From NCBI GenBank assembly GCA_964463245.1, contig CAYXBU010000047.1:1-15935 (forward strand): a stretch of DNA of 15,935 bases, written 5' to 3'. Positions 1 through 8,130 of this stretch are shown here, in pieces. A program made the position numbers and the translations under genes. How positions within the stretch are numbered: position 1 is the stretch's first letter; every line of letters begins with the position of its first letter. This DNA is from CAMEON01 sp964463245. GTDB lineage: Bacteria; Bacillota; Clostridia; Oscillospirales; CAG-272. The notes below the pieces were generated by a model. It saw only the letters and a program-made list of their open reading frames with translations, searched no databases and was not told the origin of the DNA.

Positions 1-686
1 CCGGTCTTGGTGAGGTCGGTAGGCAGATTGAGGTCAGCACCGTATGCAACCGTTCTGACAATGTCCGCTTGACCGTTCTCCGGCTTAATGGTCAGCGTGT
101 AGGAATTGGTCGTCCACTTAGCGGTAACTGTCAGGTCATTCGCGGGCATCTTGCCGTCAGCCGTTGCGCCGTCCCAGCCGCCAAAGGCGTGGCCGGTCTT
201 GGTGAGGTCGGCGGGCAGGTTCAGCGGGTCGCCGTACTTGACCGTTCTGACGATGTCCGCTTGACCGTTCTCCGGCTTAATGGTCAGCGTGTAGGAATTG
301 GTCGTCCACTTGGCGGTAACTGTCAGGTCGTTGGCGGGCATCTTGCCGTCAGCCGTTGCACCGTCCCAGCCATCAAAGGCGTGTCCGGTCTTGGTGAGGT
401 TGGTCGGCAGATTCAGCGGGTCGCCGTACTTGACCGTTCTGACAATGTCCGCTTGACCGTTCTCCGGCTTGATGGTCAGCGTGTAGGAATTGGTCGTCCA
501 CTTGGCGGTAACTGTCAGGTCATTGGCGGGCATCTTGCCGTCAGCCGTTGCACCGTCCCAGCCGCCAAAGGCGTGTCCCGTCTTGGTGAGGTTGGTCGGC
601 AGGTTTAGGTCAGCACCGTATGCAACCGTTCTGACAATGTCCGCTTGACCGTTCTCCGGCTTGATGGTCAACGTGTACGACTGCGC
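1..686 (-). repeat. Tandem 192-bp (64-residue) InlB-type repeats
   Basis: Three full copies (686-495, 494-303, 302-111) and part of a fourth (110-1) lie inside the surface protein gene. The period is exactly 192 bp, shown by a shared word starting at 62, 254, 446 and 638. Each copy reads SYTLTIKPENG, then NLP(T/A)(N/D)LTKTGHAF, GWDGATADGKMP and NDLTVTAKW, the InlB B-repeat / Listeria-Bacteroides pattern. Copies differ by few bases, which suggests recent duplication or gene conversion. Copy number could vary between strains or be collapsed in assembly. Confidence 0.93.
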
Positions 687-2573
687 CTTGTACCTTGCAG
701 TGACGGTGACGGTGTTGCCCGAAATCAGGTCAAGCAGGTAAAGATGCGCCATGGGGATGCTCTGTCCGTCATCCCCGAGCTTGGTGTCCCCAACGTACCA
801 GCCCTCAAAGGTATAACCGGCCAGTGTGGGGTGGGTCGGCAGGGTGAAGCTTTCTTCTATCTTCTTCTTGAGGGACTGAATATCTCCGGCGGGGGCTTCT
901 CCGCCCTTGACAAACTTGATGACGTAGGTGTCCAGAGGAGCCCAGTCGGCTGTGAAGTATTCATCCGTGCTCTGGAAGGTGTAGAAACCATTGCTCAAAC
1001 TGCCTTTGTCCGGGTAGGAGTTCCACTCGTTAAAGGTAAACCCGTCCTTGGAGGGGTTCAGGACATTGCCCGGGATCTGAATGATCGTGCCGGCCGGCTG
1101 TGTTGCTGTATAGATCGGGGTTCCGTCATCGTTGAAGTTGACGGTAGAGGTATTCGCGTAGGTGATCCAAATGTAGTGCCGCTGATAGTCCGCCTCGGCG
1201 GGGGAGGGAATGCGGGTATAGGGGCTGAAGTTGAGATCGCTAAGGTTGTTCCGGATCCATACCGTGGCGTTGCCGTTGACCTTCGGGGCGAACATGAAGG
1301 CCTTGCCGTTTTCCGACCGCGCCTTGACCTGCGCCGAGGCACTGATGGAGACATTGCTCGCACTGCCGTTGACGATGGCGTAGTCCTTGCCCCGGACATC
1401 TACTGTGGCAGTGCCGCTGATGTTGACCTTGTCCTTCTCACTGCCCGCGTAGATGGCAGAGGGGTTATTCAGCGAGGAGAGGATCGAACCGCCGGTCATA
1501 TTGAAGACCACATCGACCCCCTTGTCGGTGTGGAACATACAGAGCTCGGAGCCTCTGTCGGTGGCGGTGTTGAACGTGAGATCGCCGCCGGTCATGTTGA
1601 GGGTACCACCCCACATGAAGATACCGCCGCCGTTGATGGCCTTGTTGGTCGAGATCGTGGTGCCCGACAGGGTAGTCTCGGAGCCGGTCGCGCAGTAGAG
1701 TGCGCCGCCGCGACCGCGGCTCGTGTCGGTGTTGTCACCGGTGGCCTCGCAACCGGTGATGGTGCCGCCGCTCAGGGTCAGATTGCCCGCATTGTAGATG
1801 GCACCGCCGTTTACGGTTGCTGAGCAGTTTTTGATCGTTCCGCCGGTTATGGATGCGGAGCAAGTCCCGCCTGAGTTTATTCTTACTGCACCGCCTTGGT
1901 CTGCTTGGAAGTTCTGGATCGTGCCGCCGCTCATATTGAAGGATCCCCTTACGATGGCATGAACGCAACTTGATCCGTATGCAAGCTCTGTTCCATCCAA
2001 GGTGCCGCTTTCCAGTGTGAGAGTTGAGTCGTTTTCCATGGTTTGATTAGCTCTAAGTACAAAGGGATAATACGGAAAGTTGTTTTCTTGCTCGGTTGCC
2101 TTAAACTTCATGGTGCCTGTCCCGCTGGTCGAGGAATCCTTGATGGTCAAAGAGGATCCGTTTACATAGAAGATCGGAGAAACCCGGTTTTGGTAGAAAG
2201 AGTAAAAATTGTTTGCGTAATTGCAGGTGCTTTTGATATATACGGTGATAGTCTTTCCGTTGAGGTCGAATGTGACATTCATGTTATCAAAATGGTAGAG
2301 ATATAATTCTACGCTATAGGATGTCGGCAGATTCTCATCCAGCACAATGTCCACATTCGAATCGAACCGGAAGTAGGCATGATCAGACTTATTGCTTTTG
2401 GCCTTGTTGATGGCTTTCTCGAAGTCGTCCTGGCTCTTGATGCTGTAGGTCGTTGTCTTGGCTCCTACCGTGATGGGCAGGACGGCCGCCACCGACAAGA
2501 GCATCGCCAGCGTACAGACAACGGCTATGAGGCGTGTAAGGGGCTTGCGTCCATAACGAAAATGTGTTTTCAT
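1..2573 (-). CDS. Secreted beta-helix / InlB-repeat surface protein (3' end outside window)
   Basis: The frame is open from the ATG at 2571-2573 to the left edge, giving at least 857 residues with no stop. The start has a strong AGGAGG site (2581-2589). Residues 1-40 form a Sec signal peptide: a basic start (MKTHFRYGRKPLTR), a hydrophobic core, and a likely cleavage after TVGA. Residues about 90-450 are rich in Gly/Ser/Thr/Asn strands such as GGAIYNAGNLTLSGGTI and FDLNGKTITV, typical of right-handed beta-helix (pectate-lyase-like or POMP-like) proteins. Residues about 480-630 hold two diverged modules of the InlB B-repeat / Listeria-Bacteroides (Flg_new) type, and from residue 630 the modules become near-identical 64-mers. 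Such proteins are usually cell-surface adhesins or matrix proteins; ligand and anchor are unknown, because any sorting signal or SLH domain would lie beyond the left edge. It lies 75 bp downstream of a tetR gene on the same strand. Confidence 0.88.
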   Translation of the reverse strand, partial: MKTHFRYGRKPLTRLIAVVCTLAMLLSVAAVLPITVGAKTTTYSIKSQDDFEKAINKAKSNKSDHAYFRFDSNVDIVLDENLPTSYSVELYLYHFDNMNVTFDLNGKTITVYIKSTCNYANNFYSFYQNRVSPIFYVNGSSLTIKDSSTSGTGTMKFKATEQENNFPYYPFVLRANQTMENDSTLTLESGTLDGTELAYGSSCVHAIVRGSFNMSGGTIQNFQADQGGAVRINSGGTCSASITGGTIKNCSATVNGGAIYNAGNLTLSGGTITGCEATGDNTDTSRGRGGALYCATGSETTLSGTTISTNKAINGGGIFMWGGTLNMTGGDLTFNTATDRGSELCMFHTDKGVDVVFNMTGGSILSSLNNPSAIYAGSEKDKVNISGTATVDVRGKDYAIVNGSASNVSISASAQVKARSENGKAFMFAPKVNGNATVWIRNNLSDLNFSPYTRIPSPAEADYQRHYIWITYANTSTVNFNDDGTPIYTATQPAGTIIQIPGNVLNPSKDGFTFNEWNSYPDKGSLSNGFYTFQSTDEYFTADWAPLDTYVIKFVKGGEAPAGDIQSLKKKIEESFTLPTHPTLAGYTFEGWYVGDTKLGDDGQSIPMAHLYLLDLISGNTVTVTARYKAQSYTLTIKPENGQADIVRTVAYGADLNLPTNLTKTGHAFGGWDGATADGKMPANDLTVTAKWTTNSYTLTIKPENGQADIVRTVKYGDPLNLPTNLTKTGHAFDGWDGATADGKMPANDLTVTAKWTTNSYTLTIKPENGQADIVRTVKYGDPLNLPADLTKTGHAFGGWDGATADGKMPANDLTVTAKWTTNSYTLTIKPENGQADIVRTVAYGADLNLPTDLTKT

Positions 2574-2580
2574 GATGAAA

Positions 2581-2589
2581 ACCTCCTTA
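2581..2589 (-). promoter_or_regulatory. Ribosome binding site of the surface protein gene
   Basis: Read on the minus strand, TAAGGAGGT stands 7 nt before the ATG at 2573. It decides the start and places the signal peptide at the extreme N terminus. I see no convincing SigA promoter in the 75-bp gap to the tetR stop, which is mostly C-rich on this strand, so transcription from the tetR promoter is plausible. Confidence 0.8.
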
Positions 2590-2648
2590 AATAGTGATCA
2601 TCCGGATGGGGCGGGTCGCGGGGGTGGGTCGCGAGAGGTCGGGGTGTC

Positions 2649-3356
2649 TTAGGTCGCGCTGTTGTCGGTCGGGGTCTTGGGTTCCAGAGAATAATGCATG
2701 GCCAGCGAGGCGAACAGGTTCTCCAGCACCTCCTGCGCCACCTTCCGTATATCCAGAGCCTTTATATAGGCGATGGTCGCGTCGATCTCATCCTGCGGGA
2801 CGCGGTAGGCGGCGAGACTCATGAAGAGGAAGCGCTCGATCTTGCGCTCCAGCGTGAAGTACATATCGCAGGAACGCCCCATGTAGGCGCGTATCAGCCC
2901 CGCCGAGCCGATCTCCAGCTCGTAGAAGTCGCTCTCGCTGTAGCCGGGCAGGTACCGCCCGAAGATCATGAGCAGGCGGTGGGCAGTCTGGCGGTTGATG
3001 AACTCGGCGGTCTCGCGGTTGGTGTAGGCTTCCACATAGGCCTCGCGGAGGTTGGGGTTGATCTCCACCATGGCCAGTTGGATCGCCGTCTCTGCGGCGT
3101 AGACCATGACCGGTGAGGCACCGCCGAGTGCTACCCGCTCGGCCGCGGCGAACTGTCCGGTGAACATATCCTGCATCAGCTCGTACAGGACACCGTCCTT
3201 GGTGTGGAAGATGTTCTGGAAGGTGCTGGTGGACACGTCCGCCTCGCGGATGATATCCACCATGCGGGTCGCGGTGTAGCCTTTCTCTAAAAACAAACGA
3301 ACGCACACGGCTAAAATGCGGCGTTTCGCGTCTTTGCTGTCATACCGTCTGGGCAT
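2649..3356 (-). CDS. TetR/AcrR-family transcriptional regulator
   Basis: The protein has 235 residues. The N-terminal 60 residues are a TetR DNA-binding domain: helix 1 around KRRILAVCVRLFLEKGY, then the helix-turn-helix from TATRMVDIIREADVSTSTFQNIF, ending in the usual FHTKDGVLYELM. Residues 65-235 are a mostly helical ligand/dimer domain that names no ligand. The ATG at 3356 is preceded by AAGGAG with a 7-nt spacer. Its own promoter lies at 3399-3427, with an imperfect inverted repeat just after the -10 that could be its operator. The next gene on the strand is the secreted surface protein 75 bp downstream, a candidate target or operon partner (inference). Divergent from it is spoIIE. Confidence 0.92.
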   Translation of the reverse strand: MPRRYDSKDAKRRILAVCVRLFLEKGYTATRMVDIIREADVSTSTFQNIFHTKDGVLYELMQDMFTGQFAAAERVALGGASPVMVYAAETAIQLAMVEINPNLREAYVEAYTNRETAEFINRQTAHRLLMIFGRYLPGYSESDFYELEIGSAGLIRAYMGRSCDMYFTLERKIERFLFMSLAAYRVPQDEIDATIAYIKALDIRKVAQEVLENLFASLAMHYSLEPKTPTDNSAT

Positions 3357-3383
3357 AAAAAAGCTCCTTTGCTTTACGTTTTA

Positions 3384-3399
3384 TTGGTTCTCAAGCCAA
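3384..3399 (-). promoter_or_regulatory. Possible TetR operator (imperfect inverted repeat)
   Basis: TTGGCTTGAGAACCAA on the minus strand has arms TTGG-TT and AA-CCAA with one unpaired base. It starts at the last base of the -10 and spans the expected transcription start, where a repressor would block initiation. Assignment to this TetR protein is inference from position. Confidence 0.4.
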
Positions 3400-3427
3400 T
3401 TGTACCACATTTCATCCGAAATTGCAA
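3399..3427 (-). promoter_or_regulatory. SigA promoter of tetR
   Basis: On the minus strand TTGCAA (3427-3422), a 17-bp spacer and TACAAT (3404-3399) form a good SigA promoter about 45 bp before the tetR start. A T-run/A-run tract (3431-3455) lies directly upstream and may act as an UP element. Confidence 0.8.
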
Positions 3428-3532
3428 TAGATTTTTGAAAAAAAGCAAAAAAATTTGCGACGGGAGAACCCACGCTCAGAAGACCGCTCTTCCTCTGCAT
3501 TTCTGCATAAAAAAGGCGAATAGCCCCCCTGT

Positions 3533-3566
3533 TCCGACAGATTCCGAGGACCTTTCTTGCTATAAT
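3533..3566 (+). promoter_or_regulatory. Candidate spoIIE promoter with a Spo0A-box-like site
   Basis: TATAAT at 3561-3566 is a perfect -10. No good -35 lies 17 bp upstream, but CCGACA (3534-3539) lies 21 bp upstream. In Bacillus subtilis the Spo0A-activated spoIIE and spoIIG promoters have unusually long 21-22 bp spacers. The reverse strand of 3533-3539 reads TGTCGGA, one mismatch from the 0A box TGTCGAA, and it overlaps this -35. A second TTCCGA copy follows at 3542-3547. Confidence 0.5.
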
Positions 3567-3647
3567 GAAGCAAAAGAGGCAAGATCGGCAAACCGACGCG
3601 GATCGGCGGGAGGTATATCCCGCAAACACAACGGAGGACACAAAAAG

Positions 3648-6482
3648 ATGGACAGAAACAGGACTACAGGCAGAAGATCGGGCGAGGGCGGTCGGGTGCG
3701 GCGCGGCTGTCAACAGGCAGAGCGGGAGGAACGAGCGGATCGGATGGGACGGCGGGATCGCCGCCGCGTGCGGGCACGGATCGCATCCACGGCTCGGGGG
3801 GTGCTGTTCGGGGGAGCGGCCTACCTTCTGGGGGGGGCACCGCTGGCCTTCGGGGCGGCACCGTTCGGGCTGGCTCTGCTGGCGGCGGGAACCGACTACA
3901 CCTGGTACATAGCGGCGGGGTTGCTCTGCTCGGCACTCCTCCGTCCGATCACCCTCCGCACGGCGGCCCTGGTAGGGGTCTATGTGCTCTGCCTACTCTT
4001 GCGGCTGGCGGTGCTGTTCTTCATCGACCCGCCCAGCCTGCCGGGAGAGGAGCGGGGCGGCGGTTTCCGGGGGGCGGTGCGGTATGCTCGCCGCTACTTA
4101 GGGCTGTGTCTGCGCTCGATGCGGAGCAACCTCGGGACAAGCCGCCGCGCGCGGCAAGAGGGAGACACGGACACTGATTACTATACCGGCTCACCGTGGG
4201 AGCGTGCCGAGCGGGCGCGGGAGGAACCGCCCCCCGCTGATCTGCGCGGGGAGGACATCGACCCGGTCGGCGCCGCCTCTGATCCCCCTGCCGATCCCCT
4301 CCCGGAGACTTTGCCGGACGGGGCGGGGCTGTTCTGTGAGCACCCGTTCCTGCGGGCACTTTGCGCCGCGCTGTCCGGCTTTGCGGCGGGGGTGTTCGGG
4401 CTGTTCGCAGGAGGCTTCCATATTTATGACCTGCTGGGGGCACTGCTCTGGGTGTTCGTGACGCCCCTCGTGACCCTGCCTCTGACTCTCTGCTTCGGCA
4501 GGGCAGGGGAGGAGTTGCTGTTCTCGCCCACCCCCCTGCGGGATGCGGCAGGCAGGCACAACCCACCCACGGCGGGGGGAAAACAGCTCCTGACTCGCTT
4601 TCACTTGGCTCCGCTCCTGTCCTGCCTGACTCTGCTGTTCTGCGTGTGCTTCTGCGCGCGGGCGATATCCTTCCCGCTGGGGACACCCTATTTGACCATC
4701 CGTTTGGGAGTCTTGCTGGGTCTGCTCTTTACGCTGTCAGCGGCCTCCCGCCTGGGATTGCTTCCCGGTCTTGCGGTTGCGCTGACGGTGGGGCTGGGCG
4801 CGGGCGCGGAGATACTGCCCCTGTTTTTGCTGACGGCGGCGGTGTATGCCTTCCTCCGCACTCTCTCCCACCGCTCGGGTGTCATTGGCGGTGTGGCGGC
4901 GGGCGGGATGTGGTGCGCCGCGCTGGGGGGCACGGAGGGACTACTGCTTGATCTGCCCACGGTCTGCTTGTCGGTGCCGATCTTCTTCCTCTGCGAGCAG
5001 CTGTGGCAGAGGATGCCCCTGTCGGTCGCCGCCGAGGAGCAGATCGAGACGGATTTTACCCTGGCGGTGACCTGCGAGCTTCGCCTACGGAGCGGACAGG
5101 AGCGACTGGAGGCACTGTCACAGGCTCTGCTGGATATGTCGGGACGGCTGTCTGCGGCGGCGAACCCGTGGGAGGATCGCCCTGAAGGGGATCCCGACGG
5201 GGCAGAGGCCATCTGCCGTGCCGCGGTTGCGGAGGTCTGCGGCGGGTGTGCGAGCGGCGAGACCTGTGCGACCGCATCCGAACTGTGTCAAAAGCTGACC
5301 GAACAGGTAAAGACACAACGGCGCATCCTGCCCGCGTGGCTGTCGGCTGAGATGCCTAACTGCTGCACCCGTGTACAGGAGCTGGCCGTCGCCGTGAACC
5401 GCCGCCTGACACAACGGGCGGAGGAGGCGGCACGCGGGAGCCGCACGGAGGTCATGGCGACCGATTATGCCCATATGGCCGCGCTGTTGGCCGAGGCCGC
5501 CGAGGGTGACCCGGACGAGACCCGCTGTAACCGCGAGGCGGCGGATCGCGTGTACGATTACCTGATGGGCACGGGGGTGGCCGTGCAGGGGGTGGTGGTC
5601 TGCGGGCGGAATGACCGCCGGGTCATTGTGCGGGGCACCCGCATGGACATCCTGCGAAGTCAACCCCGCGAGACCGCCGAACGCTTGGGCGAGCTGTGCG
5701 GCACCCGCCTGTCGGAGCCGAGCTTTGAGGAGCGGGCGGACGGCTGTGTCATGACCCTGCTCTCCCTGCCGCGCGTGGAGCCGCACTATGCGGGGAGTGC
5801 CGTTCCGGGCGGGAGTGGCCGTGTCCCGCCGCCGCTGTCGGACGAGTGCCCCGGGCGGTACGCGCCACCTGCGGTCTGCGGGGATCATATCGCCATCTTC
5901 CGCAACGAGCAGACCTGCTTCTATGCCCTCATCAGCGACGGGATGGGGTCGGGGGAGGCTGCCTCGGCTGCCTCCGAGATATGCGCGGTCTTCTTGGAGC
6001 GGATGCTGTCGGCGGGGAGCCGATTGGAGATATCCATGCGGATGCTCAACAGCTTCCTCTGCGCGCGCGGTCACGGCTCGGAGGACGAGTGCTCGGCAAC
6101 GGTGGATCTGATGGAGCTGGACACCGCCTGCGGTCACGCGGTCTTCGCCAAGAGCGGGGCGGCACCGACCTACGTCATTCGCGGCGGAACGGTATACAAG
6201 CTCCGCTCCCGCAGTCAGCCGCTGGGGATTCTGCGGGACAGCGAGCCACAGCTCCTGCGGTTTCGGATGCACCCGGGGGACGTGGTGGTCATGGTCAGTG
6301 ACGGCGTGACCATGGGCAACGATGAGTGCCCATGGCTGTTGGATATGCTGTCCGAGCCACTGCCGGACTCCATGGACAGCCTGCGGGTGGACATCTTGCG
6401 CCGAGCCATGCAGTCGGGGACACCGGATGACCTCTCGGCCATAGCTATCCGCATCGACGAGCCGACACGGGAGGAAGAATGA
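3648..6482 (+). CDS. spoIIE: Stage II sporulation protein E (SpoIIE), SigF-activating PP2C phosphatase
   Basis: SpoIIE dephosphorylates the anti-anti-sigma factor SpoIIAA, releasing SigF in the forespore, and works at the polar septum. The start chosen is the ATG at 3648 with GGAGG at 3633-3637; it gives 944 residues against about 827 in B. subtilis. The frame is open further upstream, but that stretch crosses the promoter and has no start site. Residues 1-45 are very basic. Hydrophobic segments at about 48-130 and 224-455 form the multi-span membrane domain, split by a charged, Pro-rich stretch (about 130-223). A cytoplasmic middle region follows. The PP2C domain fills roughly residues 700-944: GDHIAIF (Asp746), ISDGMGSG (Asp764), DECSATVDLMELD, AKSGAAPTYVIR, QPLGIL and VSDGV (Asp885), matching SpoIIE closely. 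The usual clostridial neighbours tilS, hpt and ftsH are absent. Confidence 0.95.
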   Translation: MDRNRTTGRRSGEGGRVRRGCQQAEREERADRMGRRDRRRVRARIASTARGVLFGGAAYLLGGAPLAFGAAPFGLALLAAGTDYTWYIAAGLLCSALLRPITLRTAALVGVYVLCLLLRLAVLFFIDPPSLPGEERGGGFRGAVRYARRYLGLCLRSMRSNLGTSRRARQEGDTDTDYYTGSPWERAERAREEPPPADLRGEDIDPVGAASDPPADPLPETLPDGAGLFCEHPFLRALCAALSGFAAGVFGLFAGGFHIYDLLGALLWVFVTPLVTLPLTLCFGRAGEELLFSPTPLRDAAGRHNPPTAGGKQLLTRFHLAPLLSCLTLLFCVCFCARAISFPLGTPYLTIRLGVLLGLLFTLSAASRLGLLPGLAVALTVGLGAGAEILPLFLLTAAVYAFLRTLSHRSGVIGGVAAGGMWCAALGGTEGLLLDLPTVCLSVPIFFLCEQLWQRMPLSVAAEEQIETDFTLAVTCELRLRSGQERLEALSQALLDMSGRLSAAANPWEDRPEGDPDGAEAICRAAVAEVCGGCASGETCATASELCQKLTEQVKTQRRILPAWLSAEMPNCCTRVQELAVAVNRRLTQRAEEAARGSRTEVMATDYAHMAALLAEAAEGDPDETRCNREAADRVYDYLMGTGVAVQGVVVCGRNDRRVIVRGTRMDILRSQPRETAERLGELCGTRLSEPSFEERADGCVMTLLSLPRVEPHYAGSAVPGGSGRVPPPLSDECPGRYAPPAVCGDHIAIFRNEQTCFYALISDGMGSGEAASAASEICAVFLERMLSAGSRLEISMRMLNSFLCARGHGSEDECSATVDLMELDTACGHAVFAKSGAAPTYVIRGGTVYKLRSRSQPLGILRDSEPQLLRFRMHPGDVVVMVSDGVTMGNDECPWLLDMLSEPLPDSMDSLRVDILRRAMQSGTPDDLSAIAIRIDEPTREEE

Positions 6483-6536
6483 ACAGGTTGCACAGAAAAT
6501 GCGTATTATTTGGGGTCTTATTGTGCTTCTCGTGTA

Positions 6537-6565
6537 TTGCCATGCGACAAAAAAACAGGTATAAT
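6537..6565 (+). promoter_or_regulatory. SigA promoter of the MFS gene
   Basis: TTGCCA (6537-6542), a 17-bp spacer and TATAAT (6560-6565) stand about 58 bp before the MFS start, so this gene need not depend on spoIIE transcription. Confidence 0.82.
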
Positions 6566-6572
6566 AACATAA

Positions 6573-6592
6573 GTATGCTCCTCGGAGCGTAC
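6573..6592 (+). promoter_or_regulatory. Leader hairpin / palindrome at the MFS transcription start
   Basis: GTATGCTCCTCGGAGCGTAC folds into a nine-pair stem with one T-G wobble and a 2-nt loop. It begins 7 bp after the -10, so it would be the first element of the mRNA or an operator over the start site. No T-run follows, so it is not a terminator. Confidence 0.55.
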
Positions 6593-6623
6593 CCTGATCA
6601 TTTGTCCAGAATGGAGTACATAC

Positions 6624-7952
6624 ATGGGAGCGACCATACAAAAATTCCGCCGGGTGTTCAATTTTCATGACCCGGATGCCAAGGGGCGTTGTTGTGTCCT
6701 GATCTTCAAGATCGTGGAGGGCTTCCTGACCTATATCACGACCGGCATCTTCTACACGGAGTTCCTGCAGTTGAATGATATGGATATCACCAGCGCGGGG
6801 ATCCTGTCCTTTATTCCCTATATTGCCAGTATGCTGGTGTTGTTCACCCCCGCCCTGCTCAACCGTTTCCCCAAGCGCAAGTGGATATTGGCGGTGTGCA
6901 AGTTCTTGTACTATCTGGTGGTGCTGGTGGGGCTGAATATCCTGCCGCAGCTGGTGTCAAGCGCGGCGGGACGGCTCTGGGGCATGATCGTCATCACCTT
7001 CTTGGCCAGCTTGTTCAACGTGATCGCCACGGCGGGCTACGCCGCGTGGCACATCCGCTTCCAGCCGGAGGAGATCCGTGCCTACTTCCTCTCGGTCTGC
7101 CTGTTCCTGACGGCTCTGGTCGCGGGAGTCTTTACGCTGGTGTCGGGCTGGATCGCGGATCAGCTGGAGGCCATGGGTTCCGCCGTGGAGCTGAATTTCC
7201 TTCTGGGACTGCGCTACTTCGCGTTCGGTCTGGGGGTGGTCAATGTGATCTTCCTCCTGCTGCCTCGTGAGGTGGAGTACCCGACCATCCATGCACCCCG
7301 CTTCTCGGATATCTTTGCCATCCCCCTGCGCAACGGGAAATTCATGCTGACCATGCTGGTGGTGTTCCTCTGGCAATTTTCAAACTACTGCTACTCGGCT
7401 CAGCTGAACTACTACCTGCGCGAGACCATCGGGGTGTCCATGACCTTCTATAATATCATCATCTTCCTCTACAGTGTTTTCTTCATCTTCTGCATGGGCT
7501 TCTGGCAGAAGATGATCCGCAAGACCTCCTGGTTCTTCGTCTACGCGGTGGCTCTGCTGGTCGTGGCACCCTTCCAGATCCTCTACGGCTTTATCCAGCC
7601 GGAGCACTACATCGTCCTGATGCTGGTCGTGCGCCTGCCCCAGCACTTTGCCGGGGTCGGACATAACGTGGCGTTCGACAACTTCCAGTACATCAATATG
7701 CCCCTTACCAATCGGGAGTGTTACACTTCCTTCTACCAGATCGTGTTCAACATCGGTGCGCTGGCGGGCTTCGTGTTCGGCACGGTGTTCACCGATCTGA
7801 CCCAGGATATGAGTTTCACGGCCTTTGGGTATACCTACACCTCGGGTGTGCCGCTTCTGGTCGTCATCAGCGGCCTTGTGGAATTCCTGATCGCCGCACT
7901 GGTGCTGATCTTCCGTCGGCGGCTGGAGCCGACGGATACCGCCGAGGCCTGA
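6624..7952 (+). CDS. Major facilitator superfamily (MFS) transporter
   Basis: This is a 442-residue integral membrane protein with about twelve hydrophobic segments, the usual MFS size. It has a short cytoplasmic start (MGATIQKFRRVFNFHDPDAKGR), a first pair of segments from about residue 25, the basic loop LLNRFPKRKW between segments 2 and 3, and a central cytoplasmic stretch around EVEYPTIHAPRFSDIF between the two six-helix halves. It ends in a charged tail (FRRRLEPTDTAEA). The ATG at 6624 has GGAG at 6613-6616. It has its own promoter and ends in the strong terminator at 7973-8011. No motif reveals the substrate; sugar, peptide or drug transport cannot be told apart. A role in sporulation is not implied by adjacency to spoIIE, since the two are transcribed separately. 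Confidence 0.88.
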   Translation: MGATIQKFRRVFNFHDPDAKGRCCVLIFKIVEGFLTYITTGIFYTEFLQLNDMDITSAGILSFIPYIASMLVLFTPALLNRFPKRKWILAVCKFLYYLVVLVGLNILPQLVSSAAGRLWGMIVITFLASLFNVIATAGYAAWHIRFQPEEIRAYFLSVCLFLTALVAGVFTLVSGWIADQLEAMGSAVELNFLLGLRYFAFGLGVVNVIFLLLPREVEYPTIHAPRFSDIFAIPLRNGKFMLTMLVVFLWQFSNYCYSAQLNYYLRETIGVSMTFYNIIIFLYSVFFIFCMGFWQKMIRKTSWFFVYAVALLVVAPFQILYGFIQPEHYIVLMLVVRLPQHFAGVGHNVAFDNFQYINMPLTNRECYTSFYQIVFNIGALAGFVFGTVFTDLTQDMSFTAFGYTYTSGVPLLVVISGLVEFLIAALVLIFRRRLEPTDTAEA

Positions 7953-7972
7953 TCCGCATTCCATCGGGAAAA

Positions 7973-8011
7973 CGAAAAGCACCCTCTCCGCGCAGGAGAG
8001 GGTGCTTTTCG
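7973..8011. terminator. Bidirectional intrinsic terminator between the MFS gene and rplL
   Basis: A perfect 17-bp inverted repeat (7973-7989 with 7995-8011, 5-nt loop) has GC-rich centres (CACCCTCTCC) and A/T-rich ends (CGAAAAG / CTTTTCG). It lies between convergent genes and can stop transcription from both sides. Confidence 0.93.
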
Positions 8012-8130
8012 TACAGCAGGGAGATATGCGCCGTGACCCTTCCCCTGAGTCACTTTGCATGGGATGCGCGCGGTGCGGAGCGGGAAGACCCGCTCCAACA
8101 CCGTCACGCAGAAAGAATAGGGGGCAAAAA

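Noticed and set aside
69..1823. Long plus-strand open frames with repeating residues
   Set aside because: They are antisense to the 192-bp repeats and the beta-helix coding DNA. No start sites, and the minus strand has signal peptide, RBS and family motifs.
5118..6668. 516-codon open frame antisense to spoIIE
   Set aside because: GC-rich shadow frame. It overlaps the PP2C motifs of SpoIIE and has no recognisable domain or promoter.
6479..6670. 63-codon frame overlapping the spoIIE stop as ATGA, with GGGAGG upstream and a hydrophobic start
   Set aside because: It runs through the MFS promoter, leader hairpin and start codon in another frame, the RBS spacing is only 4 nt, and the second half is low-quality. 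It could be a remnant small protein, but support is too thin.
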